A DNA stretch of 64,000 nt from Phocicoccus schoeneichii (lineage in GTDB: Bacteria > Bacillota > Bacilli > Staphylococcales > Salinicoccaceae): the NCBI RefSeq assembly GCF_014635565.1, contig NZ_BMDB01000003.1:1-64000 (forward strand), read 5' to 3'. Under the pieces are notes generated by a model that was given only the letters and a program-made list of their open reading frames with translations, was not told the DNA's origin and ran no database searches. Of the stretch, positions 31,536-41,131 are shown in pieces; the stretch's first letter is position 1, and every line of letters starts with the position of its first letter. The translations under genes and the position numbers were made by a program.

Positions 31536-32660
31536 TCAAAATTCTTTTGGATATCCATAACTTAAACCGTAGTGATATTTAATGACTTCCACTATACGTT
31601 TAGAAGCCTTTCCGTCACCGTATGGATTTCGAAGTTCGGACATATTTTTATAGGCTTCAACATCCTTTAACAACGTATCTGCCTCTTTAAAAATTCTTTC
31701 TCTGTCTGTACCAACAAGTTTCAATGTTCCCGCTTCAACACCTTCTGGTCGTTCTGTTACGTCACGTAATACAAAAACAGGTTTACCGAGTGAAGGCGCC
31801 TCTTCTTGAATACCACCTGAATCTGTCAAAATTAAATAACTCTTTGACGCGAAGTTATGAAAATCAATGACATCGAGTGGTTCTATGAGCTCAATGCGGT
31901 CATGTGAAAGGTGTTTCATCGCAAGTTCTCGTACCTTCGGATTCTTATGCATCGGATAAACAACAACAGTATCCGTGTGTTTATCTACAATATCTCTAAC
32001 TGCTTTAAAGATATTCTCCATTTTTTCTCCAAGATTTTCACGACGGTGCGCCGTTAAGAGAACAATTTTTTTATCTTTATGTCGATCTAGAATTTCGCTC
32101 TTGTATTCATCTCGAACTGTTGTATGAAGTGCATCTGTTACCGTATTTCCTGTAACAAAAATCTTAGATACATCTACGTTTTCTTTGATTAGGTTTTCTT
32201 TTGAAAGTGAAGTCGGAGCAAAGTGAAGGTCTGAAAGTCTCGTCGTCATCTGACGATTAAGTTCTTCCGGATAAGGTGCATATTTTTGATACGTTCTTAG
32301 CCCTGCTTCTACATGACCAACATCAATTTCTTGATAAAACGCAGCGAGTGCTCCTGCAAATGTTGTTGTTGTGTCACCGTGAACTAAAACCATATCTGGT
32401 TTTACTTCTTTAATGACGGATTCAATACGTGTTAATACAAGTGAAGTGATGCTAGAGAGTGTTTGATCTCTCTGCATCACATTTAAATCATAATCTGGTT
32501 TTATGTCAAATATCTGTAAAACCTGGTCGAGCATTTCACGATGTTGTGCTGTTACAACAACTATTGGCTCTAAGTGTTCGTCTTTCTGTAATTCGTGTAC
32601 AAGTGGCGCCATTTTTATAGCTTCTGGACGCGTCCCGAACACCACCATAATTTTCTTCAT
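31536..32660 (-). CDS. mnaA: UDP-N-acetylglucosamine 2-epimerase
   Basis: This enzyme interconverts UDP-GlcNAc and UDP-ManNAc for teichoic acid linkage units or polysaccharide. The 374 aa product begins MKKIMVVFGTRPEAIKM and contains the family motifs VVTAQHREMLDQVL, HVEAGLRTY, HRRENLG and LTDSGGIQEEAPSLGKPV. The ATG at 32660 overlaps the upp stop region (TAATATG). Genes upp and mnaA occupy the same place before the atp operon in S. aureus. Confidence 0.95.
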   Translation of the reverse strand: MKKIMVVFGTRPEAIKMAPLVHELQKDEHLEPIVVVTAQHREMLDQVLQIFDIKPDYDLNVMQRDQTLSSITSLVLTRIESVIKEVKPDMVLVHGDTTTTFAGALAAFYQEIDVGHVEAGLRTYQKYAPYPEELNRQMTTRLSDLHFAPTSLSKENLIKENVDVSKIFVTGNTVTDALHTTVRDEYKSEILDRHKDKKIVLLTAHRRENLGEKMENIFKAVRDIVDKHTDTVVVYPMHKNPKVRELAMKHLSHDRIELIEPLDVIDFHNFASKSYLILTDSGGIQEEAPSLGKPVFVLRDVTERPEGVEAGTLKLVGTDRERIFKEADTLLKDVEAYKNMSELRNPYGDGKASKRIVEVIKYHYGLSYGYPKEF

Positions 32661-32661
32661 A

Positions 32662-33315
<654 letters not shown>

Positions 33316-34554
33316 TTAGTCTTCGTAAAGTGGATATTTGCTTGTTAGAGCTTCAACTTTGTTGTGAAGTCCGTCTAAGCTTTCCCCATTTTTGTGACGT
33401 GTTAGAGTTTCAATAATTAAATCTGCCACTTCTAACATATCGTCTTCTTTGAAACCACGAGTTGTCATCGCTGGAGTACCCATACGTAAACCACTTGTTA
33501 CGAATGGTGACTCAGTTTCAAATGGAATTGTGTTTTTGTTACATGTAATACCAATTTCGTCTAACGCTTCTTCTGCTGCCTTACCTGTTAAACCAAATCC
33601 TTTAGTATCTACTAATAGTAAATGGTTTTCAGTTCTACCAGAAATGATACGTAGACCATTTTCTTGTAGACGGTTTGCTAGAGTTTGCGCATTTTTGATG
33701 ACTTGTTCTTGATATTCTTTGAATTCAGGTTTTAATGCTTCGCCGAATGCAACTGCTTTCGCTGCGATTACGTGCATTAATGGGCCACCTTGAATTCCTG
33801 GGAAAATGTTTGAGTCAATTTTCTTAGCGTGCTCTCTTTTAGTTAAAATCAGTCCGCCGCGTGGGCCGCGTAACGTTTTGTGAGTAGTTGAAGTCACGAA
33901 GTCTGCATATGGTACTGGGTTCGGATGAAGCCCAGCAGCCACAAGGCCTGCGATGTGTGCCATATCAACCATTAGGTATGCGCCAACTTCATCTGCAATT
34001 TCACGGAATTTCTCGAAATCAATCTTAAGTGAATACGCGCTACCACCTGCAACGATTAACTTCGGTTGCTCTTTAATTGCAACTTCTTTTAATTCATCGT
34101 AGTCGATTGCTTCTTCTTCTTTTGTAACCCCATAGTTTACAAAGTTAAACAATTTACCACTGAAGTTTACAGGTGCACCATGAGTTAGATGTCCACCGTC
34201 GCTTAGATTCATACCTAAAATCTTATCTCCAGGTTTTAACACTGAGAAATAAACAGCCATATTTGCTTGTGAACCTGAGTGTGGTTGAACGTTAGCATGT
34301 TCTGCACCAAAGATTTCTTTCGCGCGATCACGTGCTAAATCTTCAACGATATCAACAAATTCACATCCACCATAGTAACGTTTACCAGGGTAGCCTTCTG
34401 CATATTTATTTGTAAGGATAGAACCTTGTGCTTCTAGCACTGCTTTAGAAACAAAGTTTTCAGAAGCAATCAGCTCGATGTTGTTATTTTGTCGGTTAAA
34501 CTCTTTCTGAATTGCATCATTTAGTTCTTTGTCGTTTTTTTCGATGTAAGACAT
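33316..34554 (-). CDS. glyA: Serine hydroxymethyltransferase
   Basis: This PLP enzyme converts serine and tetrahydrofolate to glycine and methylene-THF. The 412 aa product starts [21 protein letters not shown] lies 7 nt before this ATG, and a longer in-frame start is unlikely. The PLP lysine is in the motif [14 protein letters not shown] (about residue 227), and the N-terminal [17 protein letters not shown] motif is typical. Confidence 0.98.
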   Translation of the reverse strand: MSYIEKNDKELNDAIQKEFNRQNNNIELIASENFVSKAVLEAQGSILTNKYAEGYPGKRYYGGCEFVDIVEDLARDRAKEIFGAEHANVQPHSGSQANMAVYFSVLKPGDKILGMNLSDGGHLTHGAPVNFSGKLFNFVNYGVTKEEEAIDYDELKEVAIKEQPKLIVAGGSAYSLKIDFEKFREIADEVGAYLMVDMAHIAGLVAAGLHPNPVPYADFVTSTTHKTLRGPRGGLILTKREHAKKIDSNIFPGIQGGPLMHVIAAKAVAFGEALKPEFKEYQEQVIKNAQTLANRLQENGLRIISGRTENHLLLVDTKGFGLTGKAAEEALDEIGITCNKNTIPFETESPFVTSGLRMGTPAMTTRGFKEDDMLEVADLIIETLTRHKNGESLDGLHNKVEALTSKYPLYED

Positions 34555-34582
34555 TTCAAAACTCTCCTTTTTTGATATGTAA

Positions 34583-35131
34583 TCATTTATATTGCGCACG
34601 TACGCCACCAATGAGTTTTGGACGTGTTTTCGCTAGTGTTATATGTGCAGAACCGAGAACCTTACTAGGTATTCGAACAGGAACTGCAACGTGTTTCATA
34701 TGCATACCAATCAATGTTTGTCCGATATCGATACCGATATCTGCCTTTGCAAACTCTACTACTACAGCATTATCCAAATTTTTGTACGCAACTTCACTCA
34801 AGCTTCCACCAGCACCTCTATGAGGTACAACTGAAACTTCCTCGTAGTTAAACTCAGTACTTGTTTTACGCGCTGTAGTCAATGCACGGTTAATGTGCTC
34901 GCATCCTTGGAAAAGTAGATGTAAATCGTACTTTATTTGAATATCATGGAACGCTTCGAAAACCACTTCAGCTACAGGCATAGAACTGTGTTTACCGATA
35001 TGCTCTCCAATAATTTCAGATGTAGAACACCCAATAACAAGTTGTGCACCTTTAAAGAAAAAGTCTATCTCTTCTAACTCTTCAACAATCTGATCTAGTT
35101 CATCCTTCAATTTTCTCAATTCTTCGCTCAT
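34583..35131 (-). CDS. ywlG: YwlG-family protein (DUF436)
   Basis: This 182 aa cytoplasmic protein of the TIGR01440/YwlG family is conserved next to glyA and rpiB in Firmicutes; the function is unknown. Visible conserved parts are [39 protein letters not shown] and [18 protein letters not shown] chose the ATG at 35131 because GAGGGTGG precedes it; this overlaps rpiB by 32 nt. Confidence 0.9.
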   Translation of the reverse strand: MSEELRKLKDELDQIVEELEEIDFFFKGAQLVIGCSTSEIIGEHIGKHSSMPVAEVVFEAFHDIQIKYDLHLLFQGCEHINRALTTARKTSTEFNYEEVSVVPHRGAGGSLSEVAYKNLDNAVVVEFAKADIGIDIGQTLIGMHMKHVAVPVRIPSKVLGSAHITLAKTRPKLIGGVRAQYK

Positions 35132-35528
35132 GTCTACCACCCTCAAATTCAGTATTTAACCAAATATCAACGATGTCTAAGGCAAGTCCTTGACCAATTA
35201 CTCTCTCACCCATATTTAAGATGTTCGAGTTATTATGTTCTCTCGTTGCATGTGCTGAAAACGTGTCGTGAACAAGTGCTGCTCTGATACCTTTGTATTT
35301 GTTTGCTGCAATATTCATTCCGATTCCCGTGCCACAAATTAAAATTCCACGGTCGTATTCACCATTTTGTACAGCTTCTGCAACTGGTTTTGCATAATCC
35401 GGATAATCCACTGAATCTAGGTTGAAAGGACCAACGTCTTTGACTTCAATCCCTTTATCTTCTAGATGTTCGACTACACTCTTTTTAAGATTAAAACCAC
35501 CGTGATCTGAACCTATGATAACTTTCAC
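35100..35528 (-). CDS. rpiB: Ribose-5-phosphate isomerase B
   Basis: RpiB interconverts ribose 5-phosphate and ribulose 5-phosphate. The 142 aa RpiB/LacA/LacB-fold protein has IGSDHGGFNLK at the N terminus, the catalytic Cys in ILICGTGIGMNIAANK (about residue 66) and HNNSNILNMGERVIG. It lies in the ywlC-ywlE-rpiB-ywlG-glyA order known from Bacillus. Confidence 0.95.
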   Translation of the reverse strand: MKVIIGSDHGGFNLKKSVVEHLEDKGIEVKDVGPFNLDSVDYPDYAKPVAEAVQNGEYDRGILICGTGIGMNIAANKYKGIRAALVHDTFSAHATREHNNSNILNMGERVIGQGLALDIVDIWLNTEFEGGRHERRIEKIEG

Positions 35529-35573
35529 ACAATCATCTCCTACACATTATTATATCTATCACTCTTTACTGAT

Positions 35574-35996
35574 TCAAAAGATATCAGACTGAAAGTCAAT
35601 TTTGTCGATAAATCGTCTTAATTCTTGATACGTATATTCATAATCCGCTTCAGTTCCACCATACGGATCACTAATATCAGTGTTTTCACCAGAAAGTTCG
35701 CCTAGTGTATACACATTTGCATTTGGATGATTCATCAGTATTTGCATCTTATGACCTGAAGTCATTGTAATTAAAATAGAGTTTTTCGTGTCTTCATCTG
35801 TCAATTGTCGTGGCAGTGATGGCATTTTTAAAGATTCTCGCTCAATAATTTTTAGAGACTTCATATTAGTGCTTCGACTCATCACAGAAAGTCCGCGTGA
35901 CCCGAAACTCTTGCCTTCAACGTGAGTATTTGCATAACTTTCAGCGAGCGGACTGCGACATGTGTTACCCGTACAAACAAAAATGATATCCTTCAT
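35574..35996 (-). CDS. ywlE: Protein-arginine phosphatase YwlE / low-molecular-weight phosphatase
   Basis: This 140 aa protein has the LMW-PTP P-loop FVCTGNTCRSPLAE: nucleophile Cys7 and Arg13. The Thr after the second Asn (CTGNTCRS) is the feature that directs YwlE to phosphoarginine rather than phosphotyrosine. The general acid Asp is in DISDPYGG near residue 116. YwlE reverses McsB phosphorylation in Bacillus and Staphylococcus; the same role is inferred here. The ATG at 35996 follows GAGGGTG; a neighbouring ATG one codon earlier is possible. It overlaps no gene but sits 5 nt after the ywlC stop. Confidence 0.92.
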   Translation of the reverse strand: MKDIIFVCTGNTCRSPLAESYANTHVEGKSFGSRGLSVMSRSTNMKSLKIIERESLKMPSLPRQLTDEDTKNSILITMTSGHKMQILMNHPNANVYTLGELSGENTDISDPYGGTEADYEYTYQELRRFIDKIDFQSDIF

Positions 35997-36001
35997 CATG
36001 T

Positions 36002-37054
36002 TCACCCTCTAATGACAGTGTTTCCTGTCGCTTTGTAAATTCGATTCATGAGCGCTTCTGTTTCGTCATTCATATCAAATCCATAGATAAAAATCTCTTC
36101 CACATCAGAGCTATCCATAAATCTGAGTGCTGCGTATAAATTTTTTGATGCTTCTCTATAGCTCGCCTCATCCTTACACAAGCTTACAAATACAACATCT
36201 TCTTTGAAGTATTCTCTCATTGTTTCAGGTGCAATTACACCGGTTTTCTTGTTTTTATCATAAGGAAGAGCTTTAGAACCTGCGTTCATATTTCCAAAAA
36301 ATACTGTGAGTGGCTGTCTTGGTGCGTAGTGCTTATATTTCATACCTGGAGAAATCGGACGCTCAGATGTATCTCTATGACGCTCAATATCTTCTTTTAG
36401 CACTTCGCGTAACTGTGTAATTGAAATTGCTCCCGGCCGTGCTATGCGGTAAGGGAACTGCGTGCAATCTAACACAGTACTCTCTAGACCATATTCCGCC
36501 GGCTCGCTTTCGATCACACCATAGATTTTTCCGTCTAAATCTTCATATACATGGTCGGAGCTCGTCGGAGACGGCTTTCCACTTAAGTTCGCACTTGGTG
36601 CAGCGAGTGGGATATCCGCATATTGAAGCACTTTACGCCCCACCGGATGGCTCGGCATGCGCACCGCAATACTGTCGAGCTCTGCAACGACGTTTGATGA
36701 GATGTAATCTCCTTTTAAAGGTAGGATAAAAGAGATTGGTCCTGGCCAAAAGGCCTCCATCAATTTTTTTACATTTTCGTGGACAGGTTCAACAAATGTT
36801 TCCATCTGTTTTGTGTCATGAATATGTACAATTAATGGATTGTCACCAGGTCGACCTTTAGCCACAAAAATTTTATGAATCGCTTCAGCATTTCTCGCAT
36901 CACCAGCAAGACCATATACTGTTTCTGTAGGTAATCCAATCACTTCACCGTATGTGAGCGCAATTTTTATTTCTTCTAAAGTATTTTTCACTTCTTCTGA
37001 AATCGGCTCTTCTATATCTTTTGATGTTAGTTTCCATTTTCTTGTCGTCATCAT
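36002..37054 (-). CDS. ywlC: Threonylcarbamoyl-AMP synthase
   Basis: This enzyme makes threonylcarbamoyl-AMP for the t6A modification at position 37 of ANN-decoding tRNAs. The 350 aa product is the long Sua5/YwlC form: an N-terminal YrdC domain (about 25-210, with IGLPTETVYGLAGDA, KGRPGDNPLIVHI and PLAAPSANLSGKPSPT) and a C-terminal Sua5 domain joined by a linker with SPGMKYKHYAP. The ATG overlaps the prmC stop as ATGA. Confidence 0.95.
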   Translation of the reverse strand: MMTTRKWKLTSKDIEEPISEEVKNTLEEIKIALTYGEVIGLPTETVYGLAGDARNAEAIHKIFVAKGRPGDNPLIVHIHDTKQMETFVEPVHENVKKLMEAFWPGPISFILPLKGDYISSNVVAELDSIAVRMPSHPVGRKVLQYADIPLAAPSANLSGKPSPTSSDHVYEDLDGKIYGVIESEPAEYGLESTVLDCTQFPYRIARPGAISITQLREVLKEDIERHRDTSERPISPGMKYKHYAPRQPLTVFFGNMNAGSKALPYDKNKKTGVIAPETMREYFKEDVVFVSLCKDEASYREASKNLYAALRFMDSSDVEEIFIYGFDMNDETEALMNRIYKATGNTVIRG

Positions 37055-37890
37055 TTCACCCACTCTGCATAAATAATTCTATCTTGCCCATTGATGTCTT
37101 TAATCACTTGGACCTTCGATTTCGGCCAATTGGAAAGGAATAAATCTTTTACTTTCTCTCCTTGCTTGTAGCCAATTTCAAAAAATACTTTGCCATCTGT
37201 GTTTAAGACAAACTCTAAACCTTCTATTATATTTCGATAAAAATATAGTCCATCTTCTTCAGCAAACAGCGCTGAATGTGGTTCGTACTTCACAGTACTC
37301 GCACTCATTTCGTCTGTTTCTGATTCCGCAATATACGGCGGATTTGAGATTAACACATCAACTTTGATGTTTTTATCTGTTAATGGTTTCAGCATATCTC
37401 CGTTTAATATCGTGACCTTTGCATCAAGTGCGTCCATATTTTGTTTTGTCACACGTAACGCGTCACTACTGATATCTGTAACGTAGACATCTAACGCTTT
37501 GTTTTCTAGCTTTAACGTTAGACCTATAGCACCAGTGCCTGTACCGATATCAACGATCTTGCCTGACTTCACCTTGTCTAATACATGATACACAAGCTCT
37601 TCTGTTTCATTTCTTGGAATTAACGTGTGACTGTTTACTTTGAACGTTCTTCCATAAAAGTGTGCGCGCCCTGTGATGTACTGATATGGATAATCTTCTA
37701 TAACTCGTTCAACCGCTTCACGATAGGATTTTAGAGCGTTATCTGAAATAGTTTCTGTACCACGCATCATCAGCGCGACTTGGTCCATCTGAAACATATC
37801 TTCTAATAGAAGAGAAGCGATGCGCGTTTCTTTGTGATGCTTTCCTAGCGCTATTTTCGCTTCTTTTAACGCCTCATTAAAACTCAGCAT
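37051..37890 (-). CDS. prmC: Release factor glutamine methyltransferase
   Basis: PrmC methylates the Gln of the GGQ motif in release factors. The 279 aa protein has an N-terminal helical domain, SAM motif [13 protein letters not shown] (about 116-127) and the substrate motif [10 protein letters not shown] (about 184). It overlaps prfA by 14 nt, so the enzyme and its substrate RF1 are translated together. Confidence 0.97.
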   Translation of the reverse strand: MLSFNEALKEAKIALGKHHKETRIASLLLEDMFQMDQVALMMRGTETISDNALKSYREAVERVIEDYPYQYITGRAHFYGRTFKVNSHTLIPRNETEELVYHVLDKVKSGKIVDIGTGTGAIGLTLKLENKALDVYVTDISSDALRVTKQNMDALDAKVTILNGDMLKPLTDKNIKVDVLISNPPYIAESETDEMSASTVKYEPHSALFAEEDGLYFYRNIIEGLEFVLNTDGKVFFEIGYKQGEKVKDLFLSNWPKSKVQVIKDINGQDRIIYAEWVK

Positions 37891-38956
37891 TATTTAATTC
37901 TTCAAGTTTGGATGTTTGTTCTTCGATTGCTAATGCGTCGAAGATTTCGTCTAAGTTACCGTCGATGATTTGGTCGAGTTTATTGATTGTTAGACCGATT
38001 CGGTGATCTGTCACACGGTTTTGTGGATAGTTGTACGTACGAATACGTTCAGATCGGTCACCTGTACCTACTGCTAACTTTCTCTGCGCAGAATACTCAT
38101 CTTGAGCTTCTTGTTGCATCATGTCATAAATTCTAGAGCGCAATACTTTCATTGCGTTTTCTCTGTTTTTGATTTGTGATTTTTCATCTTGTGACGTCAC
38201 GACTGTTCCGGTCGGCAAGTGTGTGATACGTACAGCAGAGTCCGTTGTGTTAACGTGCTGACCACCGGCACCACTTGAGCGGTACGTATCAATTTTTAAG
38301 TCTTCGTTTTTAATTTCTACTTCGACTTCTTCTACTTCTGGAAGTACCGCAACTGTCGCAGTTGATGTATGGATTCGTCCACCAGATTCTGTATCTGGTA
38401 CACGTTGCACACGGTGTGCACCGTTTTCGTACTTCAGTTTAGAGTACGCCCCATGACCATTAATCATGAAGCTGATCTCTTTGTAACCACCTTGGTCTGA
38501 CGCACTCGCATCAACGATTTCCGTTTTCCACCCTTGTGCTTCAGCATAACGTGAGTACATGCGGAATAAGTCACCAGCAAAAATTTGTGCCTCATCTCCA
38601 CCTGCTGCACCACGAATCTCCATGACAACGTTTTTTTCATCGTTTGGGTCTTTTGGAATAAGCAATACTTTAAGCTCGTCTTCTAAGCCAGGTAACGCTT
38701 TTTCAGATGCTGAAATCTCTTCTTTAAGTAAATCAATCATCTCTTTGTCATCTGTCTCATTCAACATTTCTTTAGATTCTTCAATCGTTTCTTTATGACC
38801 TTTATATACACGATAAACATCAACGACATCTTGAAGGTCTGATTGCTCCTTCGAATATTCTCTTAATTTGTTAGGATCTGACACCACGTCAGGGTCGCTT
38901 AATAATTCGTTTAATTGTTCGTATCTATTTTCAATAATTTCTAATTGATCAAACAT
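37877..38956 (-). CDS. prfA: Peptide chain release factor 1
   Basis: RF1 reads UAA and UAG stop codons. The 359 aa protein has the GGQ peptidyl-hydrolysis motif in [18 protein letters not shown] (Gln near 236) and the codon-reading region with ALPGLEDEL-type helix before domain 2. An extended -10 promoter lies about 40 nt upstream. In S. aureus tdk lies between rpmE2 and prfA; here the two are direct neighbours. Confidence 0.98.
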   Translation of the reverse strand: MFDQLEIIENRYEQLNELLSDPDVVSDPNKLREYSKEQSDLQDVVDVYRVYKGHKETIEESKEMLNETDDKEMIDLLKEEISASEKALPGLEDELKVLLIPKDPNDEKNVVMEIRGAAGGDEAQIFAGDLFRMYSRYAEAQGWKTEIVDASASDQGGYKEISFMINGHGAYSKLKYENGAHRVQRVPDTESGGRIHTSTATVAVLPEVEEVEVEIKNEDLKIDTYRSSGAGGQHVNTTDSAVRITHLPTGTVVTSQDEKSQIKNRENAMKVLRSRIYDMMQQEAQDEYSAQRKLAVGTGDRSERIRTYNYPQNRVTDHRIGLTINKLDQIIDGNLDEIFDALAIEEQTSKLEELNNAEF

Positions 38957-38993
38957 AACTTTGCACGCGTCCTTTATATAGTTTCGTTAGTTC

Positions 38994-39002
38994 ATTATAC
39001 CA
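38994..39002 (-). promoter_or_regulatory. Extended -10 promoter of prfA
   Basis: On the reverse strand TGGTATAAT (TG-N-TATAAT) lies about 40 nt before the prfA ATG. No good -35 is visible at the usual distance, so the extended -10 probably carries it. Confidence 0.55.
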
Positions 39003-39025
39003 TAGGCATAAAGATATTTTTCACA

Positions 39026-39056
39026 TAAAAAAAGCCGTACTGAATAGCTCAGTACG
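39026..39056 (-). terminator. Terminator of rpmE
   Basis: On the reverse strand GTCGTACTGA-GCTAT-TCAGTACGGC forms a 10-bp stem with one G-U pair, followed by TTTTTTTA. It starts about 12 nt after the rpmE stop and separates rpmE from prfA. Confidence 0.9.
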
Positions 39057-39068
39057 ACTCTAGAAATC

Positions 39069-39290
39069 TTATTGTTCTTCGTTAGCTGATTTGAGACCAA
39101 ACTTCTTGTTGAAGCGTTCAACACGACCGTCAGCAGAAGCGAACTTTTGACGCCCTGTATAGAATGGATGACATTCTGAGCAAACTTCTACTTTGATATC
39201 ATCGTTTAATGTTGAACCAGTTTCAAATTCATTACCACAAGAGCAAATTACGTTAACTCTATGGTATTCTGGATGAATTCCTTGTTTCAT
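39069..39290 (-). CDS. rpmE: Ribosomal protein L31, zinc-binding type
   Basis: This is a 50S subunit protein of 73 aa. It has the four-cysteine zinc-type pattern: CSCGNEF, then [14 protein letters not shown], ending [10 protein letters not shown]. That makes it the type A (C+) L31 of B. subtilis RpmE, not the cysteine-free type B found at this locus in S. aureus. I chose the ATG at 39290 ([10 protein letters not shown]), which has AGGAGA 9 nt upstream. It has its own promoter, leader and terminator between rho and prfA. Confidence 0.95.
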   Translation of the reverse strand: MKQGIHPEYHRVNVICSCGNEFETGSTLNDDIKVEVCSECHPFYTGRQKFASADGRVERFNKKFGLKSANEEQ

Positions 39291-39358
39291 AAATAACATT
39301 CTCCTTATGCCCTGAACCATCTGGAACAGAGTTTTTCTGGGTTTTCCCCTACAATACT
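39291..39358 (-). promoter_or_regulatory. rpmE mRNA leader, possible L31 autoregulatory element
   Basis: The roughly 68-nt leader from the promoter at 39365-39393 to the rpmE ATG contains GGGGAAAACCC (small hairpin) and then CTCTGTTCCAGATGG..CAGGG before the ribosome site. L31 leaders that bind L31 are known in Firmicutes; I cannot confirm the consensus fold by eye. Confidence 0.35.
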
Positions 39359-39364
39359 TAGAAT

Positions 39365-39393
39365 ATTATACATGGATATTAACCATAAATCAA
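39365..39393 (-). promoter_or_regulatory. Sigma-A promoter of rpmE
   Basis: On the reverse strand TTGATT (39388-39393) and a perfect TATAAT (39365-39370) are separated by 17 bp, just after the rho stop. Confidence 0.85.
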
Positions 39394-39426
39394 CAGTATT
39401 GCACAGAATTCTTTCGTAAAAAATCA

Positions 39427-40755
39427 TTAGATTACAGGCTTGCCAGACTTTGCACTTTCTAACATTCTATGACGCAGTTCATCGAAGAATTCTTCGTTTG
39501 ATTTCGTCTGCTTTACAATTCTTAAGAAACGTTCCGTAAAGTCTGGTGCATCTGTGAATAAGTTTCTAAGCTGCCATAATACCTCGAGTTCTTCTTTTTT
39601 AAGAAGCAAATCTTCACGACGTGTACTTGAGCGCCTAATGTCGATCGCTGGGTACACTCTACGTTCCGCAAGACCACGGTCAAGATGAAGTTCCATGTTA
39701 CCCGTGCCTTTGAACTCCTCATAGATCATATCATCCATACGTGAGCCTGTATCTACTAAAGCAGTCGCAAGAATTGTTAAGCTACCACCCGCTTCAATAT
39801 TACGTGCTGCACCAAAGAATGCCTTCGGTTTATGGAGTGACGCAGGGTCTAGACCCCCTGATAACGTACGACCACTTGGTGGTACAACTAAGTTATATGC
39901 ACGTGCGAGTCTTGTAATTGAGTCCATTAAGATAATCACGTCTTCGCCCATTTCCACTAAACGTTTAGAACGCTCGAGTAAAAGTTCAGCGACTTTCACG
40001 TGGTGGGTCGGGTGTTCATCGAATGTAGAATGCACAACTTCAGCATTCTCAACCGAACGTTCAATATCCGTTACCTCTTCAGGACGCTCCCCAATGAGTA
40101 AGATGAAAAGTTTCGCATCAGGATGGTTTGTTGAAATAGAATTCGCAATCTCTTTAAGGATTGACGTCTTACCTGCTTTTGGTGGGGCGACAATCATACC
40201 ACGTTGACCAAAACCAATTGGTGTAACGAGATCCATAATACGAGTTGAATAATTTCTTGATTCCGTTTCGAGGTGAATTCTTTCATCTGGATATAAAGGC
40301 GTTAATGCCTGGAAGTGAGGACGTTTCTTAATTTCCTCAGCGTTGAGGTCGTTCACGAAGTCTACTTGCAGTAATCCGTAATAACTTTCTTTCTCTTTTG
40401 GCTTACGCACCTTACCAGTCACCTTGTCCCCTTTTTTGAGTTCAAAGCGTCTGATCTGTGACGCAGAAATATAGATATCTTTTTCACCCTTAGAATAGTT
40501 CACCGTTCTTAAGAAGCCGTAACCATCCGATTGAATATCATCCAAGATACCTTCCATATAATACTTGCCATCTTTTTCCATCTCAGCTTCTAAGATTGCG
40601 AGGACAAGTTCCTTTTTGTTTAATTTACTATAGTTCTCTAGGCGAAGCGATTTCGCTCTAGCAGTTAAATCCTTTGTCGTATTATTCTTATACAGTGAAT
40701 CGAAGGTCTCATACTTTTGCCCCTCGTGTTCCTTGTTTTTATCAGATTCCGACAT
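39427..40755 (-). CDS. rho: Transcription termination factor Rho
   Basis: Rho is a hexameric RNA helicase that ends transcripts. The 442 aa product has the N-terminal helical and RNA-binding cold-shock-like domains (YYMEGILDDIQSDGYGFLR), the Walker A loop VAPPKAGKTSIL (about 195), the Q-loop SLHKPKAFFGAARNIEAGGSLT and the R-loop SGGLDPASL. There is no long insertion in the N-terminal domain. Its ribosome site (GGACG) is weak. An inverted repeat (ACACCA-GTA-TGGTGT, 40800-40814) lies directly upstream of a TATAAT at 40792-40797. Confidence 0.97.
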   Translation of the reverse strand: MSESDKNKEHEGQKYETFDSLYKNNTTKDLTARAKSLRLENYSKLNKKELVLAILEAEMEKDGKYYMEGILDDIQSDGYGFLRTVNYSKGEKDIYISASQIRRFELKKGDKVTGKVRKPKEKESYYGLLQVDFVNDLNAEEIKKRPHFQALTPLYPDERIHLETESRNYSTRIMDLVTPIGFGQRGMIVAPPKAGKTSILKEIANSISTNHPDAKLFILLIGERPEEVTDIERSVENAEVVHSTFDEHPTHHVKVAELLLERSKRLVEMGEDVIILMDSITRLARAYNLVVPPSGRTLSGGLDPASLHKPKAFFGAARNIEAGGSLTILATALVDTGSRMDDMIYEEFKGTGNMELHLDRGLAERRVYPAIDIRRSSTRREDLLLKKEELEVLWQLRNLFTDAPDFTERFLRIVKQTKSNEEFFDELRHRMLESAKSGKPVI

Positions 40756-41106
40756 TGCTACACGTCCGTTCTTTTCAATGTTTACCTTAAAATTATACTA
40801 CACCAGTATGGTGTTTTGGTACAATAAATTGAGATTGACCGATGTTGTAGAAGATAAAAACAAACGGGCTGATGTGAGTAGCAGGCTAGATGATGGAGGG
40901 CCGCTGAAATTCGATGGTAATACTGGTAATGTTGTGCGTCGCAACTTTCTGATGAAAAAATTTGATGGTTGCTTTTACTTATGCGTCAAACTTTCTTGTT
41001 TTTCAGTTACTTTGACGCTCAAATTCGAGTTATGCGACAAACTATGGGTTTTTTTGTTGACTTTGGCGCACAAATTCGTGTTATGCGTCAAACTATGGGT
41101 TTTTTG
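40756..41106 (+). other. Intergenic region between rho and the NERD gene
   Basis: The stretch nearest rho contains its probable -10 (TATAAT on the reverse strand, 40792-40797) and an inverted repeat at 40800-40814. Positions 40850-40930 show nothing recognisable. From about 40931 to the end lie the 51-bp hairpin repeats. No coding frame with a ribosome site is seen. Confidence 0.65.
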
Positions 41107-41131
41107 TTAACTTTGGCGCTCAAAACTTAAT
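40979..41131 (+). repeat. 51-bp tandem hairpin repeat, three copies
   Basis: Units start with TTATGCG at 40979, 41030 and 41081, an exact 51-bp period. Each has GCGTCAAACT (or GCGACAAACT) at one end and ACTTTGGCGC or ACTTTGACGC at the other, which can pair to an 8-bp stem (perfect in copy 1, with wobble or one mismatch in the others) around a T-rich loop. A more diverged copy may begin near 40931 (GTTGTGCGTCGCAACTTTC). The third copy runs into the 3' end of the NERD gene and supplies its last codons and stop (41107-41109). Confidence 0.88.

Noticed and set aside
40733-41110. 125-codon forward frame across the rho-NERD gap
   Set aside because: It begins inside rho antisense, has no ribosome site, and its apparent repeats (FVLCVKLWVF) come from translating the DNA tandem repeat.
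40979-41131. CRISPR-like spacing of the 51-bp repeats
   Set aside because: The whole 51-bp unit is repeated, with no unique spacers, and no cas genes are in the window. The same holds for the 52-bp array at 18547.
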